A stretch of 15,908 nt of DNA, from positions 1 to 15,908 of the forward strand of contig CAAGFP010000258.1 in the NCBI GenBank assembly GCA_900769175.1, in the 5' to 3' direction. A program made the translations under genes and the position numbers. The number at the start of each line of letters is the position of its first letter. Position 1 is the first letter of the stretch. Under the pieces are notes generated by a model. The model saw nothing but the letters and a program-made list of their open reading frames with translations. It did not search any database and was not told where the DNA came from. This document shows, piece after piece, positions 8,103 to 15,117 of this stretch. This DNA comes from Lachnospiraceae bacterium (lineage in GTDB: Bacteria; Bacillota; Clostridia; Lachnospirales; Lachnospiraceae).

Positions 8103-8143
8103 CTTCTCCTCCTAATTCTTTTTCTCACAAAGTATTCTAACTT

Positions 8144-8392
8144 TTAGCGGAGCGTTTTTATATGCGTTTCAAAGAAATCCCTGAAATCTTCTTTTTTAAC
8201 CCCGACAAATAATTCATCATCTACCTGAATGGTAACTCCGCTTTGATTACATTTCCCCAGGCAGAAACTTCCGGCAAGAACCACCTCATCTTCAAGATGG
8301 TATTTTTCGATTGCGTTTTTAAAAAGCTCTACGATTTCTTCCGAGCCATGCAAATGACAGGATGAACCAATGCAGATTTTAACAATTTTCAT
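8144..8392 (-). CDS. Thioredoxin-like [2Fe-2S] ferredoxin domain protein (second copy)
   Basis: An 82-residue NuoE/HydC-like small protein. The four cysteines C7, C12, C44 and C48 (ICIGSSC and SFCLGKC) have the spacing of thioredoxin-fold [2Fe-2S] ferredoxins. It is a paralogue of the gene immediately upstream, with similar length and the same cysteine layout. Its ATG at 8392 overlaps the upstream stop by 4 bp (ATGA), and the PAS-hydrogenase gene follows after a 41-bp gap. It probably passes electrons to or from the hydrogenase-like protein, or assembles with it, as related subunits do in multimeric hydrogenases; direct evidence is only the neighbourhood. Confidence 0.88.
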   Translation of the reverse strand: MKIVKICIGSSCHLHGSEEIVELFKNAIEKYHLEDEVVLAGSFCLGKCNQSGVTIQVDDELFVGVKKEDFRDFFETHIKTLR

Positions 8393-8634
8393 TCCTCTAA
8401 CCTCGATAATACTTCTTTTTCAAAAAATTCTTCTGTTTTTTCCGGACTGACAGAAAACAGTTCACCATCCATTTTTACACAGACGCCCTGTCGGCATTCT
8501 CCCATACAAAAGCTCCCGTCAAGTTCAATGGTGTCTCCTAAATCATGTTGTTTTACTAATTCCTGCATTTTTTCCACAACGGTTCTCGAACCTTTAATGT
8601 GACAGGATGAGCCAATACAAATCTGAATATTCAT
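8389..8634 (-). CDS. Thioredoxin-like [2Fe-2S] ferredoxin domain protein (first copy)
   Basis: An 81-residue NuoE-like [2Fe-2S] protein with cluster cysteines C6, C11, C43 and C47 (ICIGSSC and SFCMGEC) plus an extra C52. AAGGAG lies 8-9 bp before the ATG at 8634. It lacks the N-terminal helical region of full NuoE subunits, so only the cluster-binding domain is present. It is the first of two tandem paralogues, translationally coupled to the second. The pair precedes the PAS-hydrogenase and phosphatase genes and likely supplies electron-transfer partners to that module. Confidence 0.88.
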   Translation of the reverse strand: MNIQICIGSSCHIKGSRTVVEKMQELVKQHDLGDTIELDGSFCMGECRQGVCVKMDGELFSVSPEKTEEFFEKEVLSRLEE

Positions 8635-8691
8635 ATTTCTTCTCCTTGGAGTGATTCTTTGTTTTATTCCTGATTTCTTTTGACATATCTT

Positions 8692-9435
8692 TTATTCGAT
8701 AATATCTGCCATTCTCTGATAGAATCCCCGTTCTCTTTTTCCGGCCTTATAATAAAGTTCGGCGGCAGCAATCGGAATCCATTGCTTGATATGCTCAATA
8801 TCCGTATTACTTATGGCACTATACATTTCAAGATATTGTTGTGCCAGTTTTTCTTTTCCGTTCTTACAAAAATGCAGATAACTTTTCGCCACATCTTCAG
8901 AAGCATTTCCGCTGCTTGCATGCGACCAGTCAATAACGAAAGGCATTCCGTCCTCTCTGATAATAATATTATCCGGAATAAAATCTCCGTGCAGGACTGC
9001 ATTCTGTACCGGCATGGCTGATAAGCATGTCTGGAGTTCATATTTCGTCGACTCGGATAAATCACAGTGTGAAATCTTCCATTCGATTTTATCCCGTAAT
9101 TTCTGAAATCCGAATCCATCCTCATTGTGAATTGATTTCTGGATTTCTATGAATTGTTCAAGCAGTTGCTCCGAATTCCCGGGATTCTCCTGCATCTGCT
9201 GAGCCATGGTTTTTCCGTTAATATATTCCGTTACGATTGCCCACTTCTTTTCGTAGGTTGTAACCTCTAAAAGGTGGGGAACATGAATTGCCAGTTTCTC
9301 TGCTTTTGCATGATTTAGAGCTTCATTTAAAATATCCGTTTTGGAATAATCCACATCGAATACCTTTACACAACGTACGCCGTCGTGATAGATGGTTTTC
9401 GTATTTCTTACTGCAATCACACGGTCCATTCTCAT
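8692..9435 (-). CDS. APH/choline-kinase-family phosphotransferase
   Basis: A 247-residue protein of the aminoglycoside phosphotransferase/choline kinase fold. The catalytic loop LHGDFIPDNIII (H149, D151, N156) and the metal-binding FVIDWSHAS (D169) are intact; a lysine in RCVKVFDV (K24) and the hinge-like IVTEYINGKTM (67-77) match the N-lobe. Members phosphorylate small hydroxylated molecules such as aminoglycosides, choline, homoserine or sugars, and many genomic copies have no resistance role; the substrate here is not predictable. The ATG at 9435 has AAGGAGG about 10 bp upstream. It follows a hairpin after nadK and precedes the ferredoxin pair by only 57 bp, so it may head the hydrogenase operon. 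That would be an odd partner and may be chance. Confidence 0.87.
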   Translation of the reverse strand: MRMDRVIAVRNTKTIYHDGVRCVKVFDVDYSKTDILNEALNHAKAEKLAIHVPHLLEVTTYEKKWAIVTEYINGKTMAQQMQENPGNSEQLLEQFIEIQKSIHNEDGFGFQKLRDKIEWKISHCDLSESTKYELQTCLSAMPVQNAVLHGDFIPDNIIIREDGMPFVIDWSHASSGNASEDVAKSYLHFCKNGKEKLAQQYLEMYSAISNTDIEHIKQWIPIAAAELYYKAGKRERGFYQRMADIIE

Positions 9436-9493
9436 ATGCAGGCACCCTCCTTATTAATCCTTTATATCAGAGGAATCTCCTAAGATATAAAAC

Positions 9494-9522
9494 AGCCGGT
9501 TAAGATGATTGCTCAACCGGCT
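9494..9522 (-). terminator. Probable terminator after nadK
   Basis: AGCCGGTT at 9494-9501 pairs perfectly with AACCGGCT at 9515-9522 across a 13-base loop. Read on the minus strand, the stem is followed by GTTTTAT, a modest T-tract. It lies about 80 bp after the nadK stop and before the phosphotransferase start, so it separates two transcription units. Confidence 0.6.
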
Positions 9523-9599
9523 TAATATCATACACTCCAATCCTACAGTGATATATCCTCCGGTTTCCAAACTAAATGAAATCTAAAATTTTATATCAC

Positions 9600-10394
9600 T
9601 TAAGAAAAACGAATAATGCTGTTTACAGCTCCACAACCCGTATACAGTGAGAGCACTCTCGAAGACTTATAAATACTTAATTCACCGGACAGATTCCCGA
9701 TGAAATTTCCGTCCGCATAAATCTGTGCCTGGTCATTTCGCTCTGATACTCCAACCTGTCTCCTATTGTTTAATACAATGGGATAGGCATGGGACGCATG
9801 CGGACATATCGGTGTTATTACAACCGTTTCAGACTCGGGGTCCAATACCGCACCTCCGGACGAAAGATTATATGCCGAAGAGCCTGTCGGAGTAGCCAGA
9901 ATAATTCCGTCTCCGCGCACGTTAAAGGGCTGTTCCTCATCGATTCGTATCATTAAATCTACGGTTTCCCCAAAATTCTTTTTGGCGATTACCAAATCAT
10001 TTACCGCAAAACATTTACGGTCTTCATAAACACATTCTAACAGGTCTCTGTCGATACAGATACTTTCCGATAAAACTTCATCGAATTTCTCAATTTCCGA
10101 ATAATTCATGGAACAAAGATATCCCAATCTCCCGCTGTTGATTCCAAACAACGGCTTCTGACTTGCAATTGCAACCTTTGCTGCGCGTAAAACGGAACCG
10201 TCTCCGCCCAAAGAAACAATCAGGTCGCTTTCTTTTGCAATAAATGAGGCATAAGACTCATCCAAAGATAAACGCTCACGATCCTCTAACGAAACAGAAA
10301 TCCGATGACCAAACTGCTCTAAGGTTTTCATGCACTCCAGCGCCTGCATATTCTGTTCTGAAGTAAATCCATTGGGGCAAAACCAAATTTTCAT
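9600..10394 (-). CDS. nadK: NAD kinase
   Basis: A 264-residue NAD(+) kinase (ATP-NAD kinase family), which phosphorylates NAD+ to NADP+ in the cytoplasm. Signature motifs are in place: LGGDGS at 62-67 (phosphate/ATP binding and catalysis), VNDLV at 131-135 (the family NE/ND motif) and GDGIILATPTGSSAY at 161-175. Length is normal for short bacterial NadK. GGAGG lies 7 bp before the ATG at 10394. It lies 100 bp after nfnB, across an imperfect hairpin, and could be partly read through from the nfn operon. The pairing with the NADPH-producing transhydrogenase suggests joint control of the NADP(H) pool. Confidence 0.95.
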   Translation of the reverse strand: MKIWFCPNGFTSEQNMQALECMKTLEQFGHRISVSLEDRERLSLDESYASFIAKESDLIVSLGGDGSVLRAAKVAIASQKPLFGINSGRLGYLCSMNYSEIEKFDEVLSESICIDRDLLECVYEDRKCFAVNDLVIAKKNFGETVDLMIRIDEEQPFNVRGDGIILATPTGSSAYNLSSGGAVLDPESETVVITPICPHASHAYPIVLNNRRQVGVSERNDQAQIYADGNFIGNLSGELSIYKSSRVLSLYTGCGAVNSIIRFS

Positions 10395-10437
10395 CTCTAA
10401 ACCTCCGGTAATTTACTAGAGAAGTTTATTTATTCCT

Positions 10438-10486
10438 ATCCCTTTCCGGGTTCCTGCATATGTATGACAGTTCCCCGAAAAGGGAT
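10438..10486 (-). terminator. Imperfect stem-loop after nfnB
   Basis: ATCCCTTTCCGGG at 10438-10450 pairs with 10474-10486, giving 12 of 13 base pairs with one C-A mismatch, around a 23-base loop. It lies 8 bp after the nfnB stop. There is no clear T-tract after it on the minus strand, so it may be a weak terminator, an attenuator or an mRNA 3'-stabilising structure between nfnB and nadK. Confidence 0.5.
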
Positions 10487-10494
10487 TCATTCAT

Positions 10495-11904
10495 CTATTT
10501 GTTTGATAAATACTCATCAATTGCCTTCGCTGCAACTTTACCGGCTCCCATTGCAGAAATAACGGTAGCGGCACCTGTAACCGCATCACCGCCGGCATAA
10601 ACTGCATCACGGGAAGTAAGTCCGTCTTCGTTTACGATAATTCCGCCGTGAGAATTTACTTCAAGTCCCTTTGTTGTATTCTTGATTAACGGATTCGGAG
10701 AGGTTCCGATTGAAATTACTACAGCATCCACATCAAGGTCATATTCACTTCCGGGAACGACTACGGGACGACGACGTCCGCCTGCATCCGGCTCGCCAAG
10801 TTCCATTTTCACGCAACGAATTCCGGTAACGAATCCATTTCTGGGATCTCTGGGGTCTTCCGGATTATTGTATCCGAGAATTTCAACCGGATTTCTAAGA
10901 AGCTGGAAGTCGATTCCTTCTTCCATTGCATGTTCAACTTCTTCTTTTCTTGCAGGAAGTTCTTCCATGGAACGACGGTAAACAATATATACTTTTTCTG
11001 CTCCGAGACGAAGTGCAGTTCTTGCAGCGTCCATTGCAACATTACCGCCGCCGACAACTGCTACCTTTCCGCCCTTCATAATCGGGGTATCCGGATGATC
11101 TTTATAAGCCTTCATAAGGTTACTTCTGGTGAGGAATTCGTTTGCGGAATATACGCCTTTCAAACTTTCTCCGGGGATTCCCATGAAGTTCGGAAGTCCG
11201 GCACCGGAACCTACAAATACTGCTTCGTAACCATTTTCGAAAAGTTCATCAATGGTAAGTGTTTTACCGATTACTACGTTCGGCTGGACATCAACGCCGA
11301 GTGCTTTTAAAGTATCCACTTCTTTGGCAACAATTGCCTTCGGAAGACGGAACTCAGGAATTCCATATACAAGCACACCGCCTGCTGTATGAAGAGCTTC
11401 AAATACAGAAACGCTGTATCCTTTCTTTGCAAGATCTCCTGCGCAGGTAAGACCGGACGGGCCGGAACCTACAACTGCAACCTTATGTCCGTTTGCTTTG
11501 GGAACATCAGGTGCTTCCTTGCTGTTTTCGTTATGCCAGTCAGCAACGAAACGTTCCAGACGACCGATTCCGACAGGCTCAAATTTAATACCGACCGTAC
11601 ATTTGCTTTCACACTGTGTTTCCTGAGGACAAACACGTCCGCATACAGCAGGAAGAGAAGAAGACTGCGCAATAATCTGATATGCGCCTTCGAAATCGCT
11701 TTCTTTAATTCTGCTGATGAAATCAGGAATGTTAATATTGACAGGACATCCGTTTACACAGGGCTGATTCTTACAATTCAAGCAACGTTTTGCTTCTTCA
11801 ACCGCAATTTCTGCTGTATATCCTAATGCAACCTCACTAAAATTATGAGCTCTCACTTCAGGAGCCTGTGTCGGCATCTCATGTTTTTTGGGATTAATAG
11901 CCAT
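10495..11904 (-). CDS. nfnB: NfnB: large subunit of electron-bifurcating NADH-dependent ferredoxin:NADP+ oxidoreductase
   Basis: A 469-residue GltD-like flavoprotein. The N-terminus holds two cysteine clusters, C41, C44, C49, C53 and C88, C92, C98, C102, for the two [4Fe-4S] centres. GSGPSG at 146-151 binds FAD and GGGNVA at 285-290 begins the NADP(H) domain; YAGGDAVTGAATVISAMGAG near the C-terminus closes the FAD site. Alone it could be called the small subunit of glutamate synthase, and it is often annotated that way. The adjacent nfnA, 11 bp upstream and with the matching domain set, and the lack of a large GltB subunit in the window support NfnB instead. NfnAB couples NADH and reduced ferredoxin oxidation to reduction of two NADP+. 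AAGGAGG precedes the ATG. Confidence 0.92.
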   Translation of the reverse strand: MAINPKKHEMPTQAPEVRAHNFSEVALGYTAEIAVEEAKRCLNCKNQPCVNGCPVNINIPDFISRIKESDFEGAYQIIAQSSSLPAVCGRVCPQETQCESKCTVGIKFEPVGIGRLERFVADWHNENSKEAPDVPKANGHKVAVVGSGPSGLTCAGDLAKKGYSVSVFEALHTAGGVLVYGIPEFRLPKAIVAKEVDTLKALGVDVQPNVVIGKTLTIDELFENGYEAVFVGSGAGLPNFMGIPGESLKGVYSANEFLTRSNLMKAYKDHPDTPIMKGGKVAVVGGGNVAMDAARTALRLGAEKVYIVYRRSMEELPARKEEVEHAMEEGIDFQLLRNPVEILGYNNPEDPRDPRNGFVTGIRCVKMELGEPDAGGRRRPVVVPGSEYDLDVDAVVISIGTSPNPLIKNTTKGLEVNSHGGIIVNEDGLTSRDAVYAGGDAVTGAATVISAMGAGKVAAKAIDEYLSNK

Positions 11905-11915
11905 CTTTTGCCTCC

Positions 11916-12764
11916 TTAATTCTTGCGGAACAGATTGCAGGTTTCTTCATATGCATGATGCTCGAAATCAGCATACATTCTGCCTCTGGACATCGCTTCA
12001 TCAAAATCAATTTCATATGCGTTAAAGTCAGGTCCGTCAACGCATGCAAATTTGGTAACCTTTTTACCGTCCTGATTCAAGGTAAGCCGGCATCCGCCGC
12101 ACATTCCCGTGCCGTCAATCATAATGGGATTCATGGATGCAACAACGGGTACACCAAACGGCTTTGCAGCAAGGGTAACAAATTTCATCATAATCAAAGG
12201 ACCAATGGTAATAATCGCATCAAATTTCTCACCTGCTTCCAAAAACTCTTTCAGAGGCACGGTAACATTTCCTTCTCTCGCATAAGAACCATCATCCGTC
12301 ATAACAACAAGTCTGTCAGAGCATGCACGGAATTCATCTTCAAGAATCAATAAATCCTTGTTACGGAATCCGATAATACTGGTTACTTCTGCTCCGAGAC
12401 GATGAAATTCCTGAGCAACCGGCATCGCAATCGCACAGCCTACGCCACCGCCAACGATGCATACCTTTTTCATTCCCTCGGTATGTGTAGCAACACCTAA
12501 AGGTCCAACGAAGTCCTGAAGGTAATCTCCTTCGTTCTTGTGGTTTAATTTCTCAGTGGTTGAACCAACAATCTGGAAAATAATTTTGACTGTTCCCTCT
12601 TCCGGGTTTGCCCCCGCAATGGTAAGGGGAATACGTTCGCCTTCCTCGTCTACACGAAGAATGATAAACTGACCCGGTTTTGCTTTTTTAGCAACCAGGG
12701 GTGCATCAATCTCCATCTGTGTGACGGTGGGGTTAAGAACTTTTTTTCTTACAATTTTGTACAT
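11916..12764 (-). CDS. nfnA: NfnA: small subunit of electron-bifurcating NADH-dependent ferredoxin:NADP+ oxidoreductase
   Basis: A 282-residue protein of the ferredoxin-NADP reductase/PyrK-like family. R44-IPLT (44-48) is the FAD-binding motif, GGGVGCA at 105-111 is the NAD(H)-binding motif, and C222, C225 and C241 (DGTGMCGGC then FACVDGP) form the [2Fe-2S] site, with D217 as a candidate fourth ligand in line with the Asp ligation reported for NfnAB structures. The same fold occurs in the sulfide dehydrogenase beta subunit and dihydroorotate dehydrogenase electron-transfer subunit, but pairing with nfnB and absence of pyrD favour NfnA. Its start lies inside the end of the upstream Nudix gene (16-bp overlap), so translation is probably coupled. 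Confidence 0.92.
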   Translation of the reverse strand: MYKIVRKKVLNPTVTQMEIDAPLVAKKAKPGQFIILRVDEEGERIPLTIAGANPEEGTVKIIFQIVGSTTEKLNHKNEGDYLQDFVGPLGVATHTEGMKKVCIVGGGVGCAIAMPVAQEFHRLGAEVTSIIGFRNKDLLILEDEFRACSDRLVVMTDDGSYAREGNVTVPLKEFLEAGEKFDAIITIGPLIMMKFVTLAAKPFGVPVVASMNPIMIDGTGMCGGCRLTLNQDGKKVTKFACVDGPDFNAYEIDFDEAMSRGRMYADFEHHAYEETCNLFRKN

Positions 12765-13321
12765 AACTCCATTCCTTCCGTTTCTTTATTTTTATTAATC
12801 ATACTCAAAGCGCTTCTTAGAATATCTCCGTGATCAAAAGCCAGATCTGACTTTTCTTTATCGACCTTTAGCGATAACTTCGCACTATTAAGTATTATTG
12901 TATCATCTTTTTGTGATATTTCAAACCATTCCGTTTCTGCCGCATCGTCTCCCGCTTCCGGGTGAATGTCTTTCCCTAAAACAACAGACAGAAAAGCCTG
13001 CGATACCGTCCATCCTCTCGGATCCCTTCCGGGCTTTGTGAATAATCCGATTGGGATGAGTTCAAGTCCGTTCACATTGGTTTCTTCCTCCAACTCCCTT
13101 TTCGCTGTTTCTTCAATTGTTTCTCCGGGATTTGCAAACCCACCCGGAAAAGCATAATGTCCAAGATAAGGGTGACCTTTTCTTTTAATTAATAACACAG
13201 AATTTGTATCTTTGTCATAAATCACTATATCCGCTGTAAGAGAAGGTCTGGGATAATCCTTCGGCGAATAGGAAGCGAGAAATTCTTCTTCGGTGCGTCC
13301 TGATTCATCTCTTAATTCCAT
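12749..13321 (-). CDS. Nudix hydrolase, ADP-ribose pyrophosphatase-like
   Basis: A 190-residue Nudix protein. The box at 61-83 has G61, E67, R75-E76 and E79-E80; the usual late Gly is N82, a tolerated variation. The preceding strand RPSLTADIVIY (26-36) and KRKGHPYLGHYAFPGGF (48-62) resemble the COG1051 ADP-ribose/NADH pyrophosphatase group and the Nudix domain of NrtR, but no DNA-binding winged helix is present. ADP-ribose or another NAD-derived nucleotide is a plausible substrate; this is inferred from family likeness and from the neighbours nfnA, nfnB and nadK. GGGAGG lies 7-8 bp before the ATG at 13321. It is the first gene of the nfn unit and is preceded by an unusual repeat array. Confidence 0.88.
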   Translation of the reverse strand: MELRDESGRTEEEFLASYSPKDYPRPSLTADIVIYDKDTNSVLLIKRKGHPYLGHYAFPGGFANPGETIEETAKRELEEETNVNGLELIPIGLFTKPGRDPRGWTVSQAFLSVVLGKDIHPEAGDDAAETEWFEISQKDDTIILNSAKLSLKVDKEKSDLAFDHGDILRSALSMINKNKETEGMELCTKL

Positions 13322-13356
13322 CTTTCATCCTCCCGGAAATCTTTGGCATTTTCAGG

Positions 13357-13448
13357 TTTCATTTATGCCTGAATGATTCTATCATTTGCATCTGAATCAT
13401 TCTGCCATTTGCGCCTCTATCATTCTACCGTTCGCATCTGAATAATTC
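13357..13448. repeat. Four tandem degenerate 23-bp repeats with a phased palindrome
   Basis: Four contiguous 23-bp units begin at 13357, 13380, 13403 and 13426. Each ends in a 9-bp block: GAATGATTC (13371), GAATCATTC (13394), CTATCATTC (13417) and GAATAATTC (13440). Three of the four fit the palindrome GAATNATTC. The 14-bp spacers are also related (TNTCATTTGCATCT-like). The first two palindromes are mutual reverse complements and could form a 9-bp stem around 14 bases. The array ends 36 bp upstream of the Nudix-nfnA-nfnB start codon, in its promoter or 5' leader. Confidence 0.75.
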
Positions 13449-13536
13449 TAACACATTGAGCTGGAATTTTCCATATTTTATCTGAGAAATCACAGTAATT
13501 TTACATAGCAATTATTCATTGTTTGAATACCTTCAA

Positions 13537-13572
13537 TTAGCCCTTTTAAAGAATGAACTTTAAAAGGGCTAA
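13537..13572 (-). terminator. Strong stem-loop terminator after the alcohol dehydrogenase gene
   Basis: TTAGCCCTTTTAAAG (13537-13551) and CTTTAAAAGGGCTAA (13558-13572) form a perfect 15-bp stem with a 6-base loop, 28 bp after the dehydrogenase stop codon. The T-tract after the stem on the minus strand is short, but the stem itself is strong. It separates the dehydrogenase from the Nudix-nfn unit. Confidence 0.78.
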
Positions 13573-13599
13573 TCAGAAATCACAGGAAAAATCTATTAT

Positions 13600-14823
13600 T
13601 TAGAAATCAACTTCGGTATCATAGTAGCAGCACTTAAGAAGTTTTTCCATCTCTTCTACGGACGGCTGACGGGGATTGGAACCGGTACATGCATCTCCGA
13701 TTGCATTTACAGCGATGTCATGCAGTCTTTCGAGGAATACTTCTTCAGGAACGAAACCATTCTCTACCGGGTAGCTGTCTGCACCGTAGTTCTTAATGCA
13801 GTGAGGAATGTTGAGGTCATCGTTCATTTTACGAAGGTAAGCAATCAAAGCCTGTACCTTTTCTTCATCAGATGCGCTCTTATCAGCAATTCCCATGTAG
13901 TCCACCAAAACACCGTAACGCTTCTTAGCGGTTTCATCCTTTGCGTTGAAAGCAATTACCTTGGGAAGATACATTGCATTTGCGGCTCCGTGGATGATAT
14001 GTGCGCCGTAGTCTGCAAAAGCAGCACCGGTCTTATGTGCCATGGAGTGAACAATACCGAGTAATGCATTTGAGAATGCCATACCTGCAAGGCACTGTGC
14101 ATTGTGCATACTGTCACGTGCAGCCATATCTCCGTTGTATGAAGGAACCAAGTCTTTCATAATCATCTCTACAGCATGAACGGCAAGAGGGTCTGAGTAA
14201 TCGCAGTTTGCAGTAGAAACATAAGCTTCAACAGCGTGTGTCATTGCATCCATACCGGTATGTGCAACCAGTTTCTTCGGCATGGTTTCTGCAAGTTCGG
14301 GATCCACGATTGCAACATCGGGAGTAATTTCGAAATCAGCGATCGGATATTTAATTCCCTTGCTGTAATCGGTAATAATTGAGAAAGCGGTTACTTCGGT
14401 AGCCGTTCCTGAAGTAGAAGATACTGCACAGAAATGTGCTTTCTTACGAAGTTCAGGAATTCCAAAAATTTTACACATATCTTCAAAGGTACATTCCGGA
14501 TATTCATATTTAATCCACATAGCCTTTGCAGCATCAATCGGTGAACCACCGCCGATTGCCACAATCCAGTCCGGTTCGAACTTAAGCATTGCTTCTGCGC
14601 CCTTCATAACGGTTTCAACAGAAGGATCCGGTTCGATTCCATCAAAAATTTCAACTTCCATTCCGGCTTCTTTCAGATAATCAACTGCCTTGTCAAGAAA
14701 ACCAAATTTTTTCATTGATCCGCCACCTACGCAGATCATTGCTTTTTTACCCTTGAAAGACTTTAATGCTTCAAGAGATCCTTTTCCATGATAAAGATCA
14801 CGGGGAAGAGTGAAACGTGCCAT
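13600..14823 (-). CDS. Iron-containing alcohol dehydrogenase
   Basis: A 407-residue group III (iron-dependent) alcohol dehydrogenase, interconverting an aldehyde or ketone and an alcohol with NAD(P)H. The ATG at 14823 follows GGAGG by 8 bp; an in-frame TTG at 14838 overlaps that site and is rejected. GGGSPIDAAKA at 91-101 is the nucleotide-binding motif. Metal ligands expected from FucO and related enzymes are D192, H196, H259 and H278 (GMDAMTHAVEAY, GIVHSMAHKTG and HIIHGAANAM). The substrate (ethanol, butanol, propanediol or lactaldehyde) cannot be told. It is monocistronic by appearance: a terminator follows and a 294-bp spacer precedes it. The LysR-type gene upstream on the same strand is a possible regulator, by position only. 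Confidence 0.94.
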   Translation of the reverse strand: MARFTLPRDLYHGKGSLEALKSFKGKKAMICVGGGSMKKFGFLDKAVDYLKEAGMEVEIFDGIEPDPSVETVMKGAEAMLKFEPDWIVAIGGGSPIDAAKAMWIKYEYPECTFEDMCKIFGIPELRKKAHFCAVSSTSGTATEVTAFSIITDYSKGIKYPIADFEITPDVAIVDPELAETMPKKLVAHTGMDAMTHAVEAYVSTANCDYSDPLAVHAVEMIMKDLVPSYNGDMAARDSMHNAQCLAGMAFSNALLGIVHSMAHKTGAAFADYGAHIIHGAANAMYLPKVIAFNAKDETAKKRYGVLVDYMGIADKSASDEEKVQALIAYLRKMNDDLNIPHCIKNYGADSYPVENGFVPEEVFLERLHDIAVNAIGDACTGSNPRQPSVEEMEKLLKCCYYDTEVDF

Positions 14824-15117
14824 TTTACATACCTCCAAAATTTTATTTTTGTTTGCAGACTTCTCTGCCTCTCTGTGACCTTATATTAACATTACTTAAT
14901 ATATAAAAAAATAATTAAAAAGTTATATCCGTGTTATTGAAAATGATATAGCCCCGAAAACCTTGTTTTTCCAAATCATCCGACCAAAATCCGATCATTC
15001 GAAAATACAGGAATACGGGGTTTAATCCTCTAAAATATAGCAGGAAATCCGGAAGGAACTTCCTGTTGCGAAAGCAACTGTTTTCCAAGTGCAAATGCGC
15101 GCACTCTTCGCAATGTG
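14824..15117. other. 294-bp spacer between the LysR-type gene and the alcohol dehydrogenase gene
   Basis: No convincing gene is present. An AT-rich tract at about 14881-14935 probably holds the dehydrogenase promoter. A set of short inverted repeats follows the LysR stop: GTTGC-GAAA-GCAAC at 15065-15078, AGGAACTTCCT at 15054-15064, CAGGAA/TTCCTG at 15041-15065, and TTCCAAG/CTTGGAA at 15083-15128 spanning the LysR stop codon. These may end LysR transcription, but none has a good T-tract. Confidence 0.5.
14882..14903. promoter_or_regulatory. Palindrome upstream of the alcohol dehydrogenase gene, candidate operator
   Basis: TATATTAA and TTAATATA form a perfect 8-bp inverted repeat around CATTAC, about 60 bp before the dehydrogenase start codon. 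On the minus strand it contains a possible -10 element (TGTTAATAT). The TTAA-N6-TTAA core recalls the Rex operator half-sites of Clostridia (TTGTTAA/TTAACAA), but the spacer is longer than the four bases I recall and the outer bases differ, so a Rex assignment is weak. AT-rich sequence makes chance palindromes common. Confidence 0.35.

Noticed and set aside
8692..9435. Aminoglycoside resistance gene
   Set aside because: The fold is shared by many metabolic kinases, and there is no mobile element or other resistance gene nearby.
10495..11904. Calling the GltD-like gene a glutamate synthase subunit
   Set aside because: No glutamate synthase large subunit is present, and the partner gene 11 bp upstream is the NfnA-type subunit, so NfnB fits better.
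11916..12764. Calling the small subunit PyrK or sulfide dehydrogenase
   Set aside because: No pyrD or other pyrimidine gene is adjacent; the pairing with the nfnB-type gene is diagnostic enough.
13357..13448. CRISPR array
   Set aside because: The units are contiguous and degenerate, with no unique spacers between constant repeats, and there are no cas genes.
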